DNA from: a virus
Strand: one strand, 5' to 3'
DNA: 62,185 nucleotides
Virus record (IMG/VR): IMGVR_UViG_3300047189_000049
Span: 1-62,185 of that record
Shown here in pieces: positions 47,898-55,104 of the stretch. The notes under the pieces are model-generated. The model ran no database searches. It was not told the origin of the DNA and saw only the letters and a list, made by a program, of their open reading frames with translations. Each line of letters opens with the position of its first letter. Within the stretch, counting starts at the first letter, position 1. The position numbers and the translations under genes are program-made.

Positions 47898-47926
47898 TTG
47901 ACACCCGGTTGAAACGCCCCTAAGAT
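47898..47926 (+). promoter_or_regulatory. Rightward early promoter 3
   Basis: TTGACA (47898-47903), 17-base spacer starting CCCGG and TAAGAT (47921-47926), same spacing as promoters 1 and 2. The following gene starts at 47968 with CAGGAG upstream. Confidence 0.75.
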
Positions 47927-47967
47927 GCCACCTGTCCGCTACACAAACCGATGATCAGGAGACAGCC

Positions 47968-48183
47968 ATGGACAAGCGCACCGCTCTGCTGAACCAGAAT
48001 ATCGCCGACCTCGAAGACGCCAACTGCAGACTCTCGCACGAGAACGACATGCTGCGCCGGGAGATCGCGAGCCTGCGCGGCCAGTTCGACATGGCCCACG
48101 TGCCGGTCGACGCCGCGACCTTCGCCGCGTGGGACGAAGAGTACCGCCACACCATGCCGGTCCCCGTGCCGGCCTTCGCCTAA
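47968..48183 (+). CDS. Small coiled-coil protein
   Basis: The 71-residue protein reads MDKRTALLNQNIADLEDANC, then RLSHENDMLRREIASLRGQF and ends MPVPVPAFA. It is a short coiled coil with leucine periodicity. CAGGAG lies seven bases before the ATG. The function is unknown. Confidence 0.65.
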   Translation: MDKRTALLNQNIADLEDANCRLSHENDMLRREIASLRGQFDMAHVPVDAATFAAWDEEYRHTMPVPVPAFA

Positions 48184-48196
48184 AAGGATCGCCATC

Positions 48197-48805
48197 ATGG
48201 AACTCAAGGTCTACACCGTCGACGAGCACGGCAATCACCACCTGCTCAACCTCGTCGATCTCGAGAGCGTGAGCGCCGAGCGCGACATCGCCCTGCGTCG
48301 CGTCGCCCAGCTGGAAAAGCAGCTGCCGGAGGAAATGCAGGACTGCACCATCCGATTCATCTCGTGCGACAGCGGCCATGGCCGCCTGACGGCGGCGAAC
48401 TGGGCCGCCCACGGCTGCCCGCAGTGCGAGATCAACAGGCTGCGCCTGCGCATAGGGATTGCGGACCGTAAGGAGCAGGCCGCCCAGCTTGCGCTTCATG
48501 AAGCAAGGACAGAGCTAGAGAGCCTCCGCGCCCCCAAGGTCGTCGACGGCCGAGGCATGTGGAAGCGCCGCAACGGCGACATCATCGCCATCAAGGACAT
48601 GAACGACCAGCACCTGTGCAACGCGTACCGCATGCTCAAGCGCGAAGGCTTCATAAGTGCCACAGATTTTGCCGCACTGTACTCGTCTTCTCCCGGCGGA
48701 GATGGCGCATACGCGGCGTGGGAGGCCGAGGTGGCGACCGCCAAGATCAGCCCGCGTTTCGCCTACCTTGAGGCCGAGATCAACCGCAGGGGGCTGCAGG
48801 CATGA
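48197..48805 (+). CDS. Early hypothetical protein (202 residues)
   Basis: The protein begins MELKVYTVDEHGNHHLLNLV, has a central coiled-coil (SAERDIALRRVAQLEKQLPE; KEQAAQLALHEARTELESLR), a CPQC pair and a C-terminal part WKRRNGDIIAIKDMNDQHLC, then NAYRMLKREGFISATDFAAL. It ends RRGLQA. It overlaps the next gene by ATGA. No known domain. Confidence 0.65.
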   Translation: MELKVYTVDEHGNHHLLNLVDLESVSAERDIALRRVAQLEKQLPEEMQDCTIRFISCDSGHGRLTAANWAAHGCPQCEINRLRLRIGIADRKEQAAQLALHEARTELESLRAPKVVDGRGMWKRRNGDIIAIKDMNDQHLCNAYRMLKREGFISATDFAALYSSSPGGDGAYAAWEAEVATAKISPRFAYLEAEINRRGLQA

Positions 48806-49017
48806 GCATCCCCCGCCAGCAGCTCGTGGCCTGCGCGCAGCAGACCAACCGGATCTCCTACGAGATCAAGGGTGCCCTGCTGCACGTCGAGAACGCGAGC
48901 CCGTCCATCCTCGGCGCGCAGTACCTCGCGGACGTGCGTCGCCACCTCGAAGCCGCGCTCAAGATGGCGCGGCACGTCGAGTCCCTGAACCCCATGCCGG
49001 AGCCAGCCGATGAATAG
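48802..49017 (+). CDS. Small helical protein
   Basis: This 71-residue protein reads MSIPRQQLVACAQQTNRISY, then EIKGALLHVENASPSILGAQ and ends MPEPADE. It is helical and mildly charged. It overlaps the following gene by eight bases. The function is unknown. Confidence 0.6.
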   Translation: MSIPRQQLVACAQQTNRISYEIKGALLHVENASPSILGAQYLADVRRHLEAALKMARHVESLNPMPEPADE

Positions 49018-49318
49018 CTTCATCTCTCGCTGGTGGCTCCGTCACGTCGTGCAGCCGCACGTCCAGCGCAAGTTCATGGGCTGGAAGACGGAGTGGGAGC
49101 GCATCGAGGCGCTGCGCCGCATGCCAGAGCAGACGCTGCCGCCGTGGCCCAAGAACCCGCGCTCGGCGACGTTCCTGCACGAGCTGGTGCACGCCCAGAG
49201 CGCCCGGCTGCGGCTCGCCGCGCACACGCTGCGAGGTTTCCAGCCGCACCTGCCGGAGTCCGAGTACATCGCCGTGGGGCATGTGATCGAGTCACTGGAA
49301 GAGGGGAGGTACCCGTGA
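49010..49318 (+). CDS. Small early protein
   Basis: This 102-residue protein begins MNSFISRWWLRHVVQPHVQR and reads PEQTLPPWPKNPRSATFLHE, then YIAVGHVIESLEEGRYP. It is basic and Trp-rich near the start. It overlaps neighbours at both ends. The function is unknown. Confidence 0.6.
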   Translation: MNSFISRWWLRHVVQPHVQRKFMGWKTEWERIEALRRMPEQTLPPWPKNPRSATFLHELVHAQSARLRLAAHTLRGFQPHLPESEYIAVGHVIESLEEGRYP

Positions 49319-49749
49319 GCCGCTCAGGATATAGCGACGACATCGACAACTGGGCCATGATCAAGTGGCGCGGGCAGGTGGCAAGCTCTATCCGCGGCAA
49401 GCGCGGGCAGGCCTTCCTGCGCGAGCTGCTGACGGCGCTCGACGCCATGCCGGAGAAGCGGCTCGTCGCCCACGAGTTCGAGGCCGAGGGTCAATTCTGC
49501 ACGCTCGGCGTCGTCGCGCACGCCCGTGGCCTTGAGCTCAAGAGCCTCGACCCGGAGGACTCGGAGATCGGCGACGAGATCGGCAAGATGCTCGGCATCA
49601 CCGGCCAGCTCGCGCGCGAGATCATGTTCGAGAACGACGACTACTACTCGTGGAGCGACATCACGGGGCGTCTGCCGGATTCACCGGAGAAGCGCTGGCG
49701 GTACATGCGTGAGTGGGTCGTCAATCACATACGGGCGGACTCGAAATGA
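49315..49749 (+). CDS. Early hypothetical protein (144 residues)
   Basis: The protein starts at a GTG (49315, GTGA overlap) and reads SRSGYSDDIDNWAMIKWRGQ, then SSIRGKRGQAFLRELLTALD, CTLGVVAHARGLELKSLDPE and ENDDYYSWSDITGRLPDSPE. The pattern W-A-x-I-K-W-R-G-Q-V-A-S-S-I-R-G-K-R-G-Q is shared with a common but uncharacterised phage protein family. It is acidic, and the role is unknown. Confidence 0.7.
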   Translation: MSRSGYSDDIDNWAMIKWRGQVASSIRGKRGQAFLRELLTALDAMPEKRLVAHEFEAEGQFCTLGVVAHARGLELKSLDPEDSEIGDEIGKMLGITGQLAREIMFENDDYYSWSDITGRLPDSPEKRWRYMREWVVNHIRADSK

Positions 49750-49791
49750 CCGCCCCCGACACCGTGAAGCAGCCCTCGCAGGAGAGAAGCC

Positions 49792-50451
49792 GTGATGTAC
49801 ACAACACTTGAAGCAATACGCGCGTGCGATCCGTGCGTCGAAGGCTGGCGCAAGTTGCTGGCGCATCTCGGCAAGACTGAAGCGGACAGCGAGCCGCTAC
49901 CGTTTCACGTCATCTTGGAAAGCAACGGCTTTGATGACGCGCTGTGGGTCTGCCGCGCGGCCCCGCAGTATGACCGTGAATGGCGATTGTTCGCTGTATG
50001 GTGCGCACGTCGGGTGCAGCATCTAATGGCGGACCCGAGAAGCGTTGCGGCGCTTGACGTTGCCGAACGGTTCGCAAATGGTGAGGCGACAAGGCATGAA
50101 CTAGACGCCGCACGGGCCGTCGCACGGGACGCCGCACGGGCCGCCGCATGGGCCGCCGCATGGGCCGCCGTAGGGGCCGTCGCACGGGACGCCGCACGGG
50201 ACGCCGCACGGGACGCCGCAGGGGCCGCCGCAGGGGCCGCCGCAGGGGCCGCCGCACGGGACGCCGCAGGGGCCGCCGCACGGGACGCCGCAGGGGACGC
50301 CGCAGGGGCCGCCGCAGGGGACGCCGCAGGGGCCGCCGCACGGGACGCCGCACGGGACGCCGCAGGGGCCGCCGCATGGGCCGCCGCATGGGACGCTCAA
50401 AAGGCCCGCTTCCTTGAGGTTGTGGGCGTCACGGGAGATGGCAATGGTTGA
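49792..50451 (+). CDS. Protein with 4-residue Ala-rich tandem repeats
   Basis: The 219-residue protein begins MMYTTLEAIRACDPCVEGWR with an ordered N-terminal part (HVILESNGFDDALWVCRAAP; EWRLFAVWCARRVQHLMADP). From about residue 105 to 200 it is a run of 4-residue units [D/A]-A-A-[R/G/W] encoded by 12-base repeats (50104-50397). The helix would present a repeating charged/aromatic face. Related Ala-rich repeat proteins occur in phages and prophages with unknown function. AGGAG precedes the GTG-ATG start; the choice between the two is open. Confidence 0.7.
   Translation: MMYTTLEAIRACDPCVEGWRKLLAHLGKTEADSEPLPFHVILESNGFDDALWVCRAAPQYDREWRLFAVWCARRVQHLMADPRSVAALDVAERFANGEATRHELDAARAVARDAARAAAWAAAWAAVGAVARDAARDAARDAAGAAAGAAAGAAARDAAGAAARDAAGDAAGAAAGDAAGAAARDAARDAAGAAAWAAAWDAQKARFLEVVGVTGDGNG
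50104..50397 (+). repeat. 12-base tandem repeats inside the Ala-rich gene
   Basis: About 24 imperfect copies of GACGCCGCACGG / GCCGCCGCAGGG, all multiples of three, keep the frame. On the opposite strand they read as Pro/Cys/Gly repeats. Length should be prone to slippage, and the array is unlike CRISPR since there are no spacers. Confidence 0.9.
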
Positions 50452-50773
50452 CGTGAACGACTCCAGCCCCACCAATACGAATGCCGAACCGCCTGCACTG
50501 CAAGGCTACCCGGAAGATCAACTCGACGCCATTGACGCAAGTGTGTTCGGTGGCGACTGTTATGCAAGCGACGAAGGCCGGGCACGCATCGCGTGGTACA
50601 TCGCCCGCTGGTCGCGCGAGTTGCTGCTCTCGGATGGGCCATCCGCGAAGCTCGACACCGCCGTCGCCGCGCTGGTGAGAATCGCCAACGCCAAGCCCTT
50701 TCAAGAGGCCGCGATGATTTACGACGCACGGCATACGCTCAAGTCGCTGGGCGTGGAGTGGGAGGGGAAATGA
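50444..50773 (+). CDS. Early hypothetical protein (109 residues)
   Basis: The start is the ATG at 50444, with GGGAG upstream and an eight-base overlap with the repeat gene. It reads MVDVNDSSPTNTNAEPPALQ, then YASDEGRARIAWYIARWSRE and DARHTLKSLGVEWEGK. The C-terminal part is helical with a Trp-rich face. The function is unknown. Confidence 0.6.
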   Translation: MVDVNDSSPTNTNAEPPALQGYPEDQLDAIDASVFGGDCYASDEGRARIAWYIARWSRELLLSDGPSAKLDTAVAALVRIANAKPFQEAAMIYDARHTLKSLGVEWEGK

Positions 50774-50928
50774 AACGCTACGAAGTCCAATACATAAATC
50801 AGCGCAATTACTGGCCTGCACCGTGGTTCCTGTACGGCATTTACATCGGAGACGGGAACCGCGTGCTGTATTGCTACCTGTTCGGCAGGGGATTCAATGT
50901 GACGATCTATAAGGAGCCCACGCTATGA
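50770..50928 (+). CDS. Small aromatic-rich protein
   Basis: This 52-residue protein reads MKRYEVQYINQRNYWPAPWF, then LYGIYIGDGNRVLYCYLFGR and ends TIYKEPTL. It is rich in Tyr, Phe and Trp. It overlaps both neighbours by ATGA. The function is unknown. Confidence 0.6.
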   Translation: MKRYEVQYINQRNYWPAPWFLYGIYIGDGNRVLYCYLFGRGFNVTIYKEPTL

Positions 50929-51326
50929 CCGCCGCCCCTACGCCGAGCGCCGAGGAGTTGGATCTGCTGGAGAAGCGGCTGCGTGATGTTCTGCCTGAGG
51001 TCATAAATCCGTGGACTTACGCGCGTCAGCAGTTACTTAAACGCTGTGTCACAGAAGCCGCCGACGCCATCCGCGCGCTGCGGCAGCAGATGGCGGAACT
51101 GATTACGTTTAGCGGGGGCTGCATGGACGCGCGTAACAGGGTCTTTGACGAACTCACCGCCAGCCGGGAGAGGGTGGCGAGGCTTTCAATGCTGTTACGT
51201 AAATCCGTGCCGTTTGTGGGTCACGAAAATATCATGTCGTTTCACGGAGAGCGGTCTATATTGTTGCGGGACATAGCGGCTGAGTTTGACGAAGCCCTAG
51301 CCCCGTCAAGCGAGCCCCGGTCGTGA
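50925..51326 (+). CDS. Early hypothetical protein (133 residues)
   Basis: The protein reads TAAPTPSAEELDLLEKRLRD, then WTYARQQLLKRCVTEAADAI, and MSFHGERSILLRDIAAEFDE near the end. It is helical and charged. Stops overlap neighbours by ATGA/GTGA. The function is unknown. Confidence 0.6.
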   Translation: MTAAPTPSAEELDLLEKRLRDVLPEVINPWTYARQQLLKRCVTEAADAIRALRQQMAELITFSGGCMDARNRVFDELTASRERVARLSMLLRKSVPFVGHENIMSFHGERSILLRDIAAEFDEALAPSSEPRS

Positions 51327-51583
51327 CCACGGGACCCACTGAAAAGCAACTCAAGGCCGCCTACAAGGCGCTATCTTCTGCCGAGGAGCTCGCCAACTGG
51401 TACAAGAAATTCAAGCCAGATTTCGAGACGCTGACGTTCGCCGCAACGCCTTACAAGGCAATCGCGGACGTCGCCGACGCGAGTGTGCACAGGGCGCACT
51501 CCCACATCTGGCGTGACGCCGAGGGGCGGCTCAAAGCGCTTCTGGCCGGCAACGTCTGGAAAATCAACCGTCAAGGAGAATGA
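51323..51583 (+). CDS. Early hypothetical protein (86 residues)
   Basis: The protein starts at a GTG (51323) and reads TTGPTEKQLKAAYKALSSAE, then LTFAATPYKAIADVADASVH and ends WKINRQGE. It is helical and basic. The function is unknown. Confidence 0.55.
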   Translation: MTTGPTEKQLKAAYKALSSAEELANWYKKFKPDFETLTFAATPYKAIADVADASVHRAHSHIWRDAEGRLKALLAGNVWKINRQGE

Positions 51584-51584
51584 A

Positions 51585-51803
51585 GTGACCAAGGAACAGT
51601 TTCGCGACCTGCTACTGAAGAACGAGCTGCGTCAGGTCGACGCCGCGTGGATCTTCGGCGTGGGTCTTCGTCAGGTGCGTGCGTGGGTGCTCGGCGAGTA
51701 CCCCGTGCCGCAGTACGCCGAGCTCCTGCTCAAGGCCTACGACGCCGGGCTGATCACGCCGAAGTGGCTTGCCCAGCGAATCATGAAGAAGCCGCCGGCA
51801 TGA
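51585..51803 (+). CDS. Small HTH-like protein (possible transcription regulator)
   Basis: The 72-residue protein starts at the GTG at 51585 with AAGGAGAATGAA upstream; the longer upstream frame is not protein-like. It reads TKEQFRDLLLKNELRQVDAA, then WIFGVGLRQVRAWVLGEYPV, a Cro-like helix-turn-helix (QVDAAWIFGVGLRQVRAWV). It could regulate the early genes. The DNA-binding role is inferred. Confidence 0.55.
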   Translation: MTKEQFRDLLLKNELRQVDAAWIFGVGLRQVRAWVLGEYPVPQYAELLLKAYDAGLITPKWLAQRIMKKPPA

Positions 51804-51991
51804 GGCACCCCACACCGGAGTTCTGGGGCAAGATCATCCTCGCGGCGCTCGTCGTCGCGCTGGCGTTCTTCATCGGTGAATTCGTGCATTTCGGAAAAGA
51901 GCTTCAAGGGGTCTGCGAGACCACGCACTTCTTCGAGCTGCACGGCAAGACCTACTACTGCGAGCGCGTGCCGCAGGAGCTGGACTCATGA
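51800..51991 (+). CDS. Small single-pass membrane protein
   Basis: This 63-residue protein from the ATG at 51800 has one hydrophobic segment (IILAALVVALAFFIGEFVHF) and a C-terminal part with HFFELHGKTYYCERVPQELD. Cytoplasmic membrane location is likely. It overlaps its neighbours by ATGA. Confidence 0.6.
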   Translation: MRHPTPEFWGKIILAALVVALAFFIGEFVHFGKELQGVCETTHFFELHGKTYYCERVPQELDS

Positions 51992-52548
51992 GCGAAGCGA
52001 ACATCGTCGAAGCCAGCGTCGACATCGAGACGCTGGCCACGAGCAACGACGCCGCCGTGATCGCCATCGGCGTAGCCTTCTTCAATGCCGACGGAGTCAT
52101 CGAGAAGTTCGACTTCCCGATCATGCCGGACGACTGGATCGGTAAGATCGACAACGACACCGTCTCGTGGTGGATGCAGCAGTCCGATGCCGCGCGACGC
52201 GCGACGTTTGGCGGCTCCTATACCGCAGGCGGGGCCGCTGCGCTGATCACGAATCTGTTCGGCATTCACTCGCCGAAGACCGTGTGGGCGAACGACCCTG
52301 ACTTCGACCTCACGATCCTGCGGACGTGGTGGGCCGCCCTGAAGCCGCATGCCGGCGCCCAGCCCCCGTTCCACTTCCGTCAGCACCGCAGCTACCGGAC
52401 GATAAAAGACCTTGCGTCTCGTGCCGGGTTCGTCTACAGTCCGGTCTCGGAGGGTGAATCCACCCGGCACAGAGCCGGGGACGACGCAGCCCGGCAGGCC
52501 CTTTACATAATCGAAGCGACGAAATTTCTTACACGGAGCCGAAACTAA
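51988..52548 (+). CDS. DEDD-family 3'-5' exonuclease (Rv2179c-like)
   Basis: The 186-residue protein has the exonuclease motifs VDIETLATSNDAAVIAIG (D-x-E), DDWIGKIDNDTVSWWMQQSD, then VWANDPDFDLTILRTWW and AGDDAARQALYI (late acidic residues). This corresponds to DUF5051/Rv2179c-type phage exonucleases. It probably trims nucleic acids in the recombination module, directly before the PD-(D/E)XK nuclease gene. Confidence 0.8.
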   Translation: MSEANIVEASVDIETLATSNDAAVIAIGVAFFNADGVIEKFDFPIMPDDWIGKIDNDTVSWWMQQSDAARRATFGGSYTAGGAAALITNLFGIHSPKTVWANDPDFDLTILRTWWAALKPHAGAQPPFHFRQHRSYRTIKDLASRAGFVYSPVSEGESTRHRAGDDAARQALYIIEATKFLTRSRN

Positions 52549-53312
52549 TGACCACCAATGTCTTCGAGCGCTACGGTCTGGAGCACCTATCGCCCAGCAC
52601 CTGCAACAAGTTCGTGACCTCCCCGGCAGCTTTCGTGCTGGAGAAGGTTCTGAAGCGCAAGGCCCCGGTGGGCTGCGCCGCGCACCGCGGCACGGCGGTC
52701 GAGGCGGGTCTCACGCACGGCCTGCTGAACCCGGGCGCCAGCGTCGACGAGTGCTCGCAGATCAGCCTGCAGCGCTTCGACCAGCTGACCGCGCTCAGCG
52801 GTGACCCGGTCGACAAGATCGCCAAGGAGCGCGCCGGGCTTGCCGGCATGACGGCGCAGGCGCTCGAAAAGCTGCGCGTGTACGGCGCGCCGACGTCGAC
52901 GCAGGGCAAGGTCGAGCTGCACCTGCCGGGCCTCTCCGTGCCGATGGTGGGCTACTTCGACTTCCACTGGGAGAACTACGGCATCACGGTGGACCTGAAG
53001 ACCACGCACGCGCTGCCGTCGAAGATCTCGGTCCCCCATGCCCGGCAGGGCGCCTTCTACGCCAAGGCCAAGGGCGACCGCGAGGCTCCCCGCATCGCGT
53101 ACGCCACGCCGAAGAAGAGCGAGGTCTACGCCGTCGAGAACGTCGAGGACCACATCGCCGCGCTGACGCGTACCGGTCTCGCCATCCAGAAGTTCCTGTC
53201 GATCTCCGCGGACCCGGCCGAGCTCGTCGCCATCACGATGCCCGACGTGGACCACTACTTCTTCAACGAACCGACGACGCGTCAGATGGTGTACGACGTG
53301 TGGGGAGTGTGA
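52548..53312 (+). CDS. PD-(D/E)XK-superfamily nuclease (exonuclease-type)
   Basis: The 254-residue protein starts at the ATG at 52548, overlapping the previous TAA. It has the RecB/Cas4-like nuclease elements LSPSTCNKFVTSPAAFVLEK, HRGTAVEAGLTHGL (core His/Glu) and VPMVGYFDFHWENYGITVDL, then KTTHALPSK (the D-x-K motif, D and K separated by LKT). This type of nuclease is expected to resect DNA ends for recombination, together with the ssDNA-binding candidate two genes downstream. Confidence 0.8.
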   Translation: MTTNVFERYGLEHLSPSTCNKFVTSPAAFVLEKVLKRKAPVGCAAHRGTAVEAGLTHGLLNPGASVDECSQISLQRFDQLTALSGDPVDKIAKERAGLAGMTAQALEKLRVYGAPTSTQGKVELHLPGLSVPMVGYFDFHWENYGITVDLKTTHALPSKISVPHARQGAFYAKAKGDREAPRIAYATPKKSEVYAVENVEDHIAALTRTGLAIQKFLSISADPAELVAITMPDVDHYFFNEPTTRQMVYDVWGV

Positions 53313-53314
53313 GC

Positions 53315-53650
53315 ATGAACGCACCTGAACTGATTCTGCCGCCCGGCGAGGCGGCCGCCATGGCCGAGGACCAGACGCGCCGCGTGAAGGCGTCGCTGAC
53401 CCGGCTGGGCTACGCGCTGGACACGCAGGACGACTTCGCCCTGCGACGCATGCTGATCATCCAAGTCGCGCAGGCGCCCAACGAGGTGGCCTTCAAGCAG
53501 GCTGTCTGCATGTTCATGGACTCCGTGCCGCTGCTCGGCACCGACGAGAGCGCGTCCTCCGTCCTCAACAAGGTCTTCGCGGACCTGCGCGAGAACGACC
53601 CTCTGTATCCCAATTTGCCGCGCGATGCGGCAAAGCCCGTCGTGGGCTAG
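53315..53650 (+). CDS. Recombination-module hypothetical protein
   Basis: This 111-residue protein begins MNAPELILPPGEAAAMAEDQ and continues TRRVKASLTRLGYALDTQDD, helical and charged. The ATG at 53315 is a better start than the GTG five codons upstream. It lies between the nuclease gene and the candidate ssDNA-binding gene, so may belong to the same complex. The function is unknown. Confidence 0.6.
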   Translation: MNAPELILPPGEAAAMAEDQTRRVKASLTRLGYALDTQDDFALRRMLIIQVAQAPNEVAFKQAVCMFMDSVPLLGTDESASSVLNKVFADLRENDPLYPNLPRDAAKPVVG

Positions 53651-53686
53651 ACCACGGCATCCTGTAAACAGCAAGAGGTAAACATC

Positions 53687-54385
53687 ATGGCACTTGGACT
53701 TCAGACTGAAAGCACTGGCGGCGGCGATTTCCTGCCAGTGTGCAAATACGATTCGCGCGCCGGCCGGTTCTTCCGGCAGGACAAGGGTGACAACGGCACC
53801 GCGTCCATCGACATCACGCGCGCCTTCAAGGCGGTCTTCGACTTCGAGAACATCGAGGTCGGCTGGATCATGTTCGCGGCCGGGCAGGCCCCGAGCTTCG
53901 CGATGGTCAAGTTCGGTCAGGTCCTGCCGGCCCGCCCCAACGACAACCACAATCAGGGCTTCCGCATCGCGATCAAGCTGTCGAAGGACTGCGGCGGCGA
54001 CGTCCGCGAGTTCGCGTCGACGGCGCGCGCCTGCCTGCGTGGCCTCGATGCGATCCACACGCAGTACGAGGCCGAGAAGGCCGCGCACCCGGGCCAGCTG
54101 CCCGTCGTGATCCTGAAGGACACCGTGCCGGTGACCTCTGGCAACGGCGACAAGAAGTCGACGAACTACGACCCGATCTTCGAGATCGTCTCGTGGGTGA
54201 ACCGCCCGGCGGATCTCGTCTACACGCCGCGCGCGCCGGCGAAGCCGTCCGCTGCCGCCCAGACGGCCGCCACGGGCAGCGTCGGGACGCAGTCCACCCA
54301 CCGCGGGCCGCCGGCGACGGGTAGCACGGCGGCGCCCCCGCCGGCCACCCAGACGGCCGCTCCGGCCGGTGATGACTTCGGCTAG
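53687..54385 (+). CDS. Candidate ssDNA-binding / recombination-associated protein
   Basis: The 232-residue protein reads ALGLQTESTGGGDFLPVCKY, then GNGTASIDITRAFKAVFDFE, GNGDKKSTNYDPIFEIVSWV, a Pro/Ala-rich disordered linker and the acidic tail AGDDFG. The disordered linker and acidic tip mimic SSB. It follows the nuclease genes by one gene and may coat or anneal ssDNA in recombination. No ssDNA-binding fold is evident from sequence alone. Confidence 0.6.
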   Translation: MALGLQTESTGGGDFLPVCKYDSRAGRFFRQDKGDNGTASIDITRAFKAVFDFENIEVGWIMFAAGQAPSFAMVKFGQVLPARPNDNHNQGFRIAIKLSKDCGGDVREFASTARACLRGLDAIHTQYEAEKAAHPGQLPVVILKDTVPVTSGNGDKKSTNYDPIFEIVSWVNRPADLVYTPRAPAKPSAAAQTAATGSVGTQSTHRGPPATGSTAAPPPATQTAAPAGDDFG

Positions 54386-54401
54386 CCACTTCGGCTAGAC
54401 T
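54372..54401 (+). promoter_or_regulatory. Possible rightward promoter 4
   Basis: ATGACT (54372-54377) and TAGACT (54396-54401) are spaced by 18 bases, overlapping the preceding stop and a 13-base direct repeat ACTTCGGCTAG x2. The -35 match is weak. Confidence 0.35.
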
Positions 54402-54412
54402 CGGCCCACACA

Positions 54413-54434
54413 CCGCCCCCTTGACCGGGGGCGG
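54413..54434 (+). terminator. GC-rich hairpin
   Basis: CCGCCCCC / GGGGGCGG with a 6-base loop, followed by CATTCCTC. It lacks a real T-run, so termination is doubtful; it lies in the leader of the next gene. Confidence 0.35.
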
Positions 54435-54456
54435 CATTCCTCAAGTGGAGACCGAT

Positions 54457-54711
54457 ATGAGATTCCAGATCACTCTGAACATGCCCAGCCATCAGGGCAA
54501 GTCCGTCCACCAGATCACCGCTGACTTCGCCTGCGACAGCCTTCAGCAGTTCTGCGACGCGCTGCGCGAGAACGACTTCATCGTGGTCCGCGAGTTCTAC
54601 CGCCTGCGCGACGAGCGCACGGGGCTCGACACCCTGCACGACAAGGGCGAGATCATCATAAATTGCATGCACGTCGGAAAGGTCAAGGCCTCCGCGGAGC
54701 AGCAGTCGTGA
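54457..54711 (+). CDS. Small early protein
   Basis: The 84-residue protein starts at the ATG at 54457, whose leader GTGGAGACCGATATG repeats that of the genes at 44530 and 44963. It reads RFQITLNMPSHQGKSVHQIT, then FCDALRENDFIVVREFYRLR and ends ASAEQQS. It overlaps the lipoprotein gene by GTGA. The function is unknown. Confidence 0.6.
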   Translation: MRFQITLNMPSHQGKSVHQITADFACDSLQQFCDALRENDFIVVREFYRLRDERTGLDTLHDKGEIIINCMHVGKVKASAEQQS

Positions 54712-54839
54712 CGCCGGGCGCGCTGCGCGTCGTCAAGTACGGCGCAAACGCCATTCTCTGGCTGGGCGGCATCACGCTCGTCCTGCTCGCGCTCAGCCTC
54801 GCAGGCTGTGCCGACACCGTCTACAGCCTGATCCGGTAG
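54708..54839 (+). CDS. Mini-lipoprotein
   Basis: This 43-residue protein (GTG start at 54708) reads TPGALRVVKYGANAILWLGG, then ITLVLLALSLAGCADTVYSL. The L-A-G-C lipobox after a hydrophobic core predicts a lipidated Cys and a very short mature peptide. It resembles Rz1-like or superinfection-exclusion-type small lipoproteins, but it is not next to the lysis genes. Confidence 0.55.
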   Translation: MTPGALRVVKYGANAILWLGGITLVLLALSLAGCADTVYSLIR

Positions 54840-54845
54840 CGCGCC

Positions 54846-55100
54846 ATGGAATTCCACGTGAGACTTCCAATTGCCGTGTTCGGGATCTGCGTGGTACTCG
54901 CGGTAGTCCTGATCCTCACCACCGCCCTCGCACTGGTCTTTGGCGTGCCGCTGGGAATTCTCTTCCTGCTGTGGCATGGCTGGCTGTTTCTCGCGCCGTC
55001 GGCCGCGCCTCACCCCGGGTACTGGGCCTTCTCCGGGGGGTTCGTGCTCTGCTGCGTGGCCTTCGACATGTTCTTCGGGATCCTCCACCTTAAGGAGTGA
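54846..55100 (+). CDS. Small membrane protein (two to three TM segments)
   Basis: The 84-residue protein reads MEFHVRLPIAVFGICVVLAV, then VLILTTALALVFGVPLGILF, then WHGWLFLAPSAAPHPGYWAF and GFVLCCVAFDMFFGILHLKE. It is almost wholly hydrophobic and forms two or three membrane segments. It converges with the leftward gene at 55104. Confidence 0.65.
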   Translation: MEFHVRLPIAVFGICVVLAVVLILTTALALVFGVPLGILFLLWHGWLFLAPSAAPHPGYWAFSGGFVLCCVAFDMFFGILHLKE

Positions 55101-55104
55101 TCCC
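55077..55104. terminator. Convergent-gene hairpin
   Basis: A 10-bp stem with one bulge (GGGATCCTCC / GGAG-GATCCC) spans the stops of the rightward (55100) and leftward (55104) genes. Neither side has a T-run, so it is a weak candidate. Confidence 0.4.

Noticed and set aside
49746-49811. 21-codon rightward frame with ATGA overlap
   Set aside because: It is hydrophilic, overlaps the next gene's start by 20 bases and has no own ribosome site; too weak to list as a gene.
50104-50397. CRISPR array
   Set aside because: Repeats are 12 bases, contiguous and in frame, with no spacers and no cas genes.
50101-50475. Gly/Pro/Cys repeat protein on the minus strand
   Set aside because: It is the reverse reading of the 12-base repeats; the rightward frame has an ordered N-terminus, a ribosome site and operon overlap.
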